From JBDKTK01 sp039680225 (GTDB lineage Bacteria > Desulfobacterota > Syntrophia > Syntrophales > UBA4778), in contig JBDKTK010000044.1 in the NCBI GenBank assembly GCA_039680225.1, positions 1-24,841 on the forward strand: a stretch of 24,841 bases of DNA, given 5' to 3'. A program made the translations under genes and the position numbers. Of this stretch, positions 21,494 to 24,841 are shown piece by piece (positions within the stretch are counted from its first letter, which is position 1; every line of letters begins with the position of its first letter). A model generated the notes under the pieces. The model searched no databases, was not told the DNA's origin, and saw nothing but the letters and a program-made list of their open reading frames with translations.

Positions 21494-22966
21494 ATGAAAC
21501 CGATAACTGTTTTCGCTGCGGGCCTCAGTCCGGACCTGCTGAAATGCCTGAAGGGCTCCGGCCTCGTGGAGCGCGTCTTGTTATTCAATGCCGGCGGTGC
21601 AGACAGCGGCATGCCGGGCCCGATCACCGGGACAATACCAGGGCCTTTGACAAGCGGCCGCGCCCTGAACGCGGCTGTTGCGGAGACGGCATCCCCCTAC
21701 ATCCTTGTCGTTGAAAACGGACCGGTTGCTCCGGGCGGCAGGTGCCTCGAGCGCCTGCTCGAAACAGCCGCAGCAACAGGGGCCGCAATGGTCTACCCCG
21801 ATTTCTTTCTGGAAGAGAAAACAGGGCCGGCGCGGCGTGAATTGATCGATTACCAGGCCGGCAGTGTGCGGGAGGGTTTTTATTTCGGCAGGCTGATGCT
21901 GCTCAATGCCGGTGCCGTTAAATCGGCCCTGGAATCCTGCGGGCCGGTCCCCGATGTCGAGTATGCAGGGTTCTACGACATGCGGCTCAAGCTTTCGGTC
22001 AAGGACCGGATATTCCATCTCCGGGAACCCTTGTACACCTTGTCCGGCCGCGATTCCGGAGGCGACCTGTTCGCCTACGTCGACCCGCTCAACAGGCCGG
22101 CGCAGATGGAAATGGAATCCGTGTTCACGAACCACCTGCGCAGGATCGGCGCTTTCCTGGAGCCCGTATCGGCAACGCCGCCCGTTGATGACGGCAGGGT
22201 CGACAAGAGCGGCAACTTCCCGGTCGAGGCCAGCGTCATCATCCCGGTCCGGAACAGGGTTGCGACAATCGGCGATGCCATCCTCAGCGCGCTCGCCCAG
22301 GAGACGGATTTTCCCTTCAACATCCTGGTCGTCGACAACCATTCGACCGACGGCACAACGGATGCCGTCGCCCGGTTAAGCGCGGACCAGAAAGTTAAAC
22401 ACATAATCCCGCACAGGCGCGGCCTGGGGATCGGGGGCTGCTGGAACGAGGCCCTGTTTTCGGCTGCTTGCGGCAGGTACGCGGTCCAGCTCGATTCGGA
22501 CGACCTGTACAGGGACGGGAACACCCTGCAGAGGATCGTCGATGTCTTCCGGACGGGCGATTACGGGATGGTCATCGGCTCCTACCGCCTCGTCAACCCG
22601 GCGCTGGAGGAAATCCCGCCGGGAGTAATCGACCACCGCGAGTGGACGGAGCACAACGGGCACAACAACGCCCTGCGGGTCAACGGGCTCGGGGCCCCGC
22701 GGGCCTTCCGCACTTCCGTCATCCGCAGTATCTGCTTTCCCGACGTGAGCTACGGCGAGGACTATGCCGTCTGCCTGAGGCTCTGCCGCGAATTCCGGAT
22801 CGGCAGGATTTTCGATCCCGTCTACCTGTGCCGCCGCTGGGAGGGCAACTCCGACGCGGGCCTCTCGTTTGCGGACGCAAACAGGAACGACCTGTACAAG
22901 GACAGCCTCCGGACCATGGAGATACAGGCCCGCATCAGGCTCAACCTCGGCCGGAATACTCCATGA
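21494..22966 (+). CDS. Two-domain family 2 glycosyltransferase
   Basis: 490 residues. The C-terminal domain (~245-485) is a canonical GT-A family 2 enzyme: ASVIIPVRNR at 246-255, VVDNHSTDGT near 279-288, GGCWNEAL at 314-321, the metal/nucleotide-binding QLDSDD at 332-337, and GEDYAVCLRL as a catalytic-base candidate region. The first ~235 residues look like a worn GT-A-like half: SGRALNAAVAETASPYILVV and MVYPDFFLEE echo family 2 folds but lack a DxD motif. No membrane helix is evident, so it is probably cytoplasmic. The TGA overlaps the ATG of the DUF4922 gene (ATGA), so the two proteins are made together. Acceptor and donor sugars are unknown. Confidence 0.85.
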   Translation: MKPITVFAAGLSPDLLKCLKGSGLVERVLLFNAGGADSGMPGPITGTIPGPLTSGRALNAAVAETASPYILVVENGPVAPGGRCLERLLETAAATGAAMVYPDFFLEEKTGPARRELIDYQAGSVREGFYFGRLMLLNAGAVKSALESCGPVPDVEYAGFYDMRLKLSVKDRIFHLREPLYTLSGRDSGGDLFAYVDPLNRPAQMEMESVFTNHLRRIGAFLEPVSATPPVDDGRVDKSGNFPVEASVIIPVRNRVATIGDAILSALAQETDFPFNILVVDNHSTDGTTDAVARLSADQKVKHIIPHRRGLGIGGCWNEALFSAACGRYAVQLDSDDLYRDGNTLQRIVDVFRTGDYGMVIGSYRLVNPALEEIPPGVIDHREWTEHNGHNNALRVNGLGAPRAFRTSVIRSICFPDVSYGEDYAVCLRLCREFRIGRIFDPVYLCRRWEGNSDAGLSFADANRNDLYKDSLRTMEIQARIRLNLGRNTP

Positions 22967-23952
22967 ATACGAAACCGGCCGGCAGCAGGATATTTGAAAG
23001 CCACGACGGGGGCAAGGGACTCGGAGACATGCTCGAGCGCCTCCTGGCCGCCCAGAAGGAGGACTGGCCCGAGCTGCAAATAAATTACGCCGGGCTCGGC
23101 GAGCGGCAGTCGCGGACCCTGGCCGGCGCGGGCGCGGGCCGGATCGTGCTGCAATGCAATCCCGCACGGATCAGGAGCACCATGGCAAAGGTGGACGGCC
23201 AATCGCTCCGGGAGCGCAAGTGTTTTCTCTGCACCGGGAACCTTCCCCCCGGGCAAAAGGGAATTCTCTACAGGGGCGATTACCTGGCCCTTTGCAACCC
23301 CTACCCTATTTTTGAAAAGCATTTCACGATCGCCTGCATTGACCACCGGCCCCAGAGCATAACGGATTCCCTCGACAGGTTTTTATTGTTGGCGGGGGAT
23401 GCAGGCCCTGCATATACAGTCTTCTATAACGGCCCGCAGTGCGGGGCTTCCGCTCCCGACCACCTGCATTTCCAGGCATGCCCTTCCGGCCGGCTCCCCA
23501 TTGAAAACGAGGACCTGGACAAAGAGCCGCCGCTGTTTAAATCAAACGACCGGGAGGTCCGCATCGCCGAAAGGACAGGAAGGGGAATCATCCTTGTCAC
23601 CGCCCCCGGTATCGAACAGGCAAAAGCGGCGACGGCAGATGTGATCTCGGCCCTGCGGCACGCGGCCCCGACTGGGACCGAGCCCCTCCTGAATATAATT
23701 GCCCGGCAGGAAAACGGCGCCTTCAGGGTCATGGTCTTTCCGCGGAGGAAATTCCGGCCTGACTGTTTCTACCTGGAAGGCGAAAAAAGGATTGCCGTCA
23801 GCCCGGCGGCAGTGGAGCTTGGAGGGCTGATTATTACCCCCCTGCAAAAGGACTTTGATCTGCTGGATTTTACGGGCGCCGTCTCCATCCTGAAAGAGGT
23901 GTCTCTCGACCGGGAGTCGATCATCAGGCTTTTAAAGCGATCGGCCATTTAA
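22963..23952 (+). CDS. DUF4922 domain protein, HIT-like nucleotidyltransferase/phosphorylase
   Basis: 329 residues. The centre carries a histidine-triad-like active site, SAPDHLHFQACP, with HLHFQ at 167-171, as in galactose-1-phosphate uridylyltransferase, Ap4A phosphorylase and GDP-hexose phosphorylases. CNPYPIFEKHFTIA at 111-124 matches the strand before that site, and KCFLC at 86-90 could bind metal. I recognise the layout as DUF4922. By fold, it should transfer or phosphorolyse a nucleotide-sugar or dinucleotide bond. The frame is open far upstream, but the ATG at 22963, overlapping the glycosyltransferase stop, gives the family length. Coupling to a glycosyltransferase suggests it makes, recycles or limits that enzyme's donor sugar; this is inference. 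Confidence 0.8.
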   Translation: MNTKPAGSRIFESHDGGKGLGDMLERLLAAQKEDWPELQINYAGLGERQSRTLAGAGAGRIVLQCNPARIRSTMAKVDGQSLRERKCFLCTGNLPPGQKGILYRGDYLALCNPYPIFEKHFTIACIDHRPQSITDSLDRFLLLAGDAGPAYTVFYNGPQCGASAPDHLHFQACPSGRLPIENEDLDKEPPLFKSNDREVRIAERTGRGIILVTAPGIEQAKAATADVISALRHAAPTGTEPLLNIIARQENGAFRVMVFPRRKFRPDCFYLEGEKRIAVSPAAVELGGLIITPLQKDFDLLDFTGAVSILKEVSLDRESIIRLLKRSAI

Positions 23953-23990
23953 GATCATTGTCCGAAACGTGCGGGGCGGAAGGCCATATT

Positions 23991-24016
23991 AAAAAAGGCG
24001 GCCGGCCGGCCGCCTT
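23991..24016 (-). terminator. Intrinsic terminator of the dsbC-like gene
   Basis: A perfect 22-base palindrome (23995-24016), AAGG-CGGCC around a central GGCC, followed on the minus strand by six T residues (23996 to 23991). It lies 26 bp after the dsbC stop. On the plus strand it may also stop the DUF4922 transcript, though only CTT follows there. Confidence 0.8.
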
Positions 24017-24041
24017 CTCCAATTCAAGCTGACATCGAAAA

Positions 24042-24749
24042 CTACTTGGCCCCTTCCTGAAGCAAGCCCTTGATTTCCGGTATGTTGGCGCCCATTACCG
24101 GCATGCCATTGACCAGAAAGAAGGGCGTACCGGGAGTGTTCACCTTCTGTCCTATCGCCTTGTGGCTTTGAAAGAGGCTCTCGGCATCTTGTGACTCGCA
24201 GGCCTTGAACTTCATATCATCGAGCTTCCCGGTCATGGCCTCTTCGTAAGCCTTAGCCTTGTCACGGGCGCACAGGACGTATTTTGTCTTGGCTTGCGTC
24301 TGAGGGTTTCCCGTCATGGAGACGAAAAATATGTATCTTGTTGCATTTTCCGTTTTCGCCAGGAACTGGGATGCGGCACGGCAGTACTGGCAGTCGATAT
24401 CTGTAAATTCGACGATGGTGTTTTTCCCGCTGCCGATCTTGAGGGCCTTGTCCAGAGGGGCCTGTTTCGCCCTCGCAGTGAGCATTTCTATCTCTTTCGC
24501 CTGGGTCAGGTTCATTCCGGACTTCGTGACTATCTCTCCTGCTATAATGCATTGCGCCTTGGGTGCATAATAGAGGATGCCCCTGGGGGTTATCACCTCA
24601 TAGACTCCTTCGATCGGCGTCTTGTTCATCTTCTCGAATTCCACATTGGGAAAGGCGGCTTTAAGCGACTCTTCCGGCGTGACGGCAAAAACCAGCCCCG
24701 GAAAAAGGAGGATCAGGAGAAACGCAAGCCGGCATATAAATTTGATCAT
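24042..24749 (-). CDS. dsbC: DsbC-like periplasmic disulfide isomerase
   Basis: 235 residues, almost the length of E. coli DsbC. Signal peptide to about residue 22 (…LVFA). Residues ~25-80 form the DsbC-type N-terminal dimerisation domain (EGVYEVITPRGILYYAP, IAGEIV, NLTQ). The thioredoxin-like domain follows with active site DCQYC, Cys120 and Cys123, and the cis-proline loop GTPFFLVNG near 206. Cys160 and Cys184 fit the second, structural disulfide of DsbC in spacing. The active site reads CQYC instead of CGYC. The frame is open from a GTG at 24764, but GGAGG five bases before the ATG at 24749 and the signal peptide fix the start there. It is a single-gene unit with its own promoter and terminator. 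Confidence 0.83.
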   Translation of the reverse strand: MIKFICRLAFLLILLFPGLVFAVTPEESLKAAFPNVEFEKMNKTPIEGVYEVITPRGILYYAPKAQCIIAGEIVTKSGMNLTQAKEIEMLTARAKQAPLDKALKIGSGKNTIVEFTDIDCQYCRAASQFLAKTENATRYIFFVSMTGNPQTQAKTKYVLCARDKAKAYEEAMTGKLDDMKFKACESQDAESLFQSHKAIGQKVNTPGTPFFLVNGMPVMGANIPEIKGLLQEGAK

Positions 24750-24786
24750 GTTAACCTCCAGCACTTGTGTTTGAATTCTTTTGAAC

Positions 24787-24815
24787 CTTTTAATCTACAA
24801 GCCGATGTAAGTCAA
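24787..24815 (-). promoter_or_regulatory. Promoter of the dsbC-like gene
   Basis: TTGACT at 24815-24810, a 17-bp spacer and TAAAAG at 24792-24787 on the minus strand. Expected start near 24780, giving a ~30-nt leader with GGAGG close to the ATG. Confidence 0.5.
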
Positions 24816-24841
24816 AGTTATTTGCGGGTTTCGGAAAGGGG

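Noticed and set aside
22468..22962. Upstream extension of the DUF4922 frame
   Set aside because: It reads antinatural Arg/Gly/Pro-rich sequence overlapping the glycosyltransferase active-site region. The ATGA overlap at 22963 gives the normal family length.
1..24841. tRNA, rRNA, CRISPR array, insertion sequence or prophage
   Set aside because: No cloverleaf, spaced direct repeats, transposase, integrase or phage structural gene was seen on either strand.

Overview
The window is a densely packed, moderately GC-rich bacterial chromosome segment with no rRNA, tRNA, CRISPR array, transposase or phage gene that I can see. The gene mix (HD-GYP signalling protein, a branched-chain-amino-acid-type ABC operon carrying an acyl-CoA ligase, AmgK/MurU-type cell-wall recycling, SpoIID/LytB and DUF4922 proteins, a single-RRM RNA-binding protein, periplasmic DsbC and YkuD proteins) suggests a Gram-negative anaerobe of the Deltaproteobacteria/Desulfobacterota type. 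That placement is an inference from gene content, not from a marker gene.

Left part (1-9850). The 3' part of recJ is followed by a PAS/HD-GYP gene. A six-gene operon then runs leftwards: substrate-binding protein, LivG, an AMP-dependent acyl-CoA ligase, LivH, LivM, LivF. Its ~230-nt leader holds what I regard as the best find of the window. There is a 26-codon phenylalanine-rich leader peptide (eight Phe codons in eleven), a hairpin pairing the arms that flank the Phe codons, a competing 16-pair antiterminator, and a perfect 12-bp intrinsic terminator backed by a second one. This is the full architecture of a ribosome-mediated phenylalanine attenuator. It implies that this 'branched-chain' transporter/CoA-ligase operon answers to Phe-tRNA charging.

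Middle (9853-14450). A phosphomannomutase/phosphoglucomutase gene is followed by a gene I do not recognise and by an Smr-domain gene with its own promoter. Convergent to these is an exported C39-like cysteine peptidase. A mostly non-coding stretch follows, holding several inverted repeats and a 53-residue ribbon-helix-helix protein with no visible toxin partner.

Right part (14451-24841). A tight operon of SpoIID/LytB-like protein, AmpG-like permease, MurU-like nucleotidyltransferase and AmgK-like sugar kinase looks like a peptidoglycan turnover and recycling locus. It faces a YkuD L,D-transpeptidase. Next come an RRM protein preceded by a terminator-like leader and coupled to a tiny SEC-C zinc protein, then a PfkB-family kinase. 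Divergent from the kinase is a two-gene unit of a double-domain glycosyltransferase and a DUF4922 HIT-like nucleotidyltransferase. A DsbC-like disulfide isomerase with its own promoter and terminator closes the window.

Four starts were moved from the longest open frame to a downstream ATG with a better ribosome-binding site (ligase, livG, substrate-binding protein, dsbC). murU and amgK were also trimmed, amgK to the ATGA overlap with murU. The DUF4922 start was likewise set at its ATGA overlap with the glycosyltransferase. Three short genes (Phe leader peptide, ribbon-helix-helix protein, SEC-C protein) were found by reading the sequence directly.
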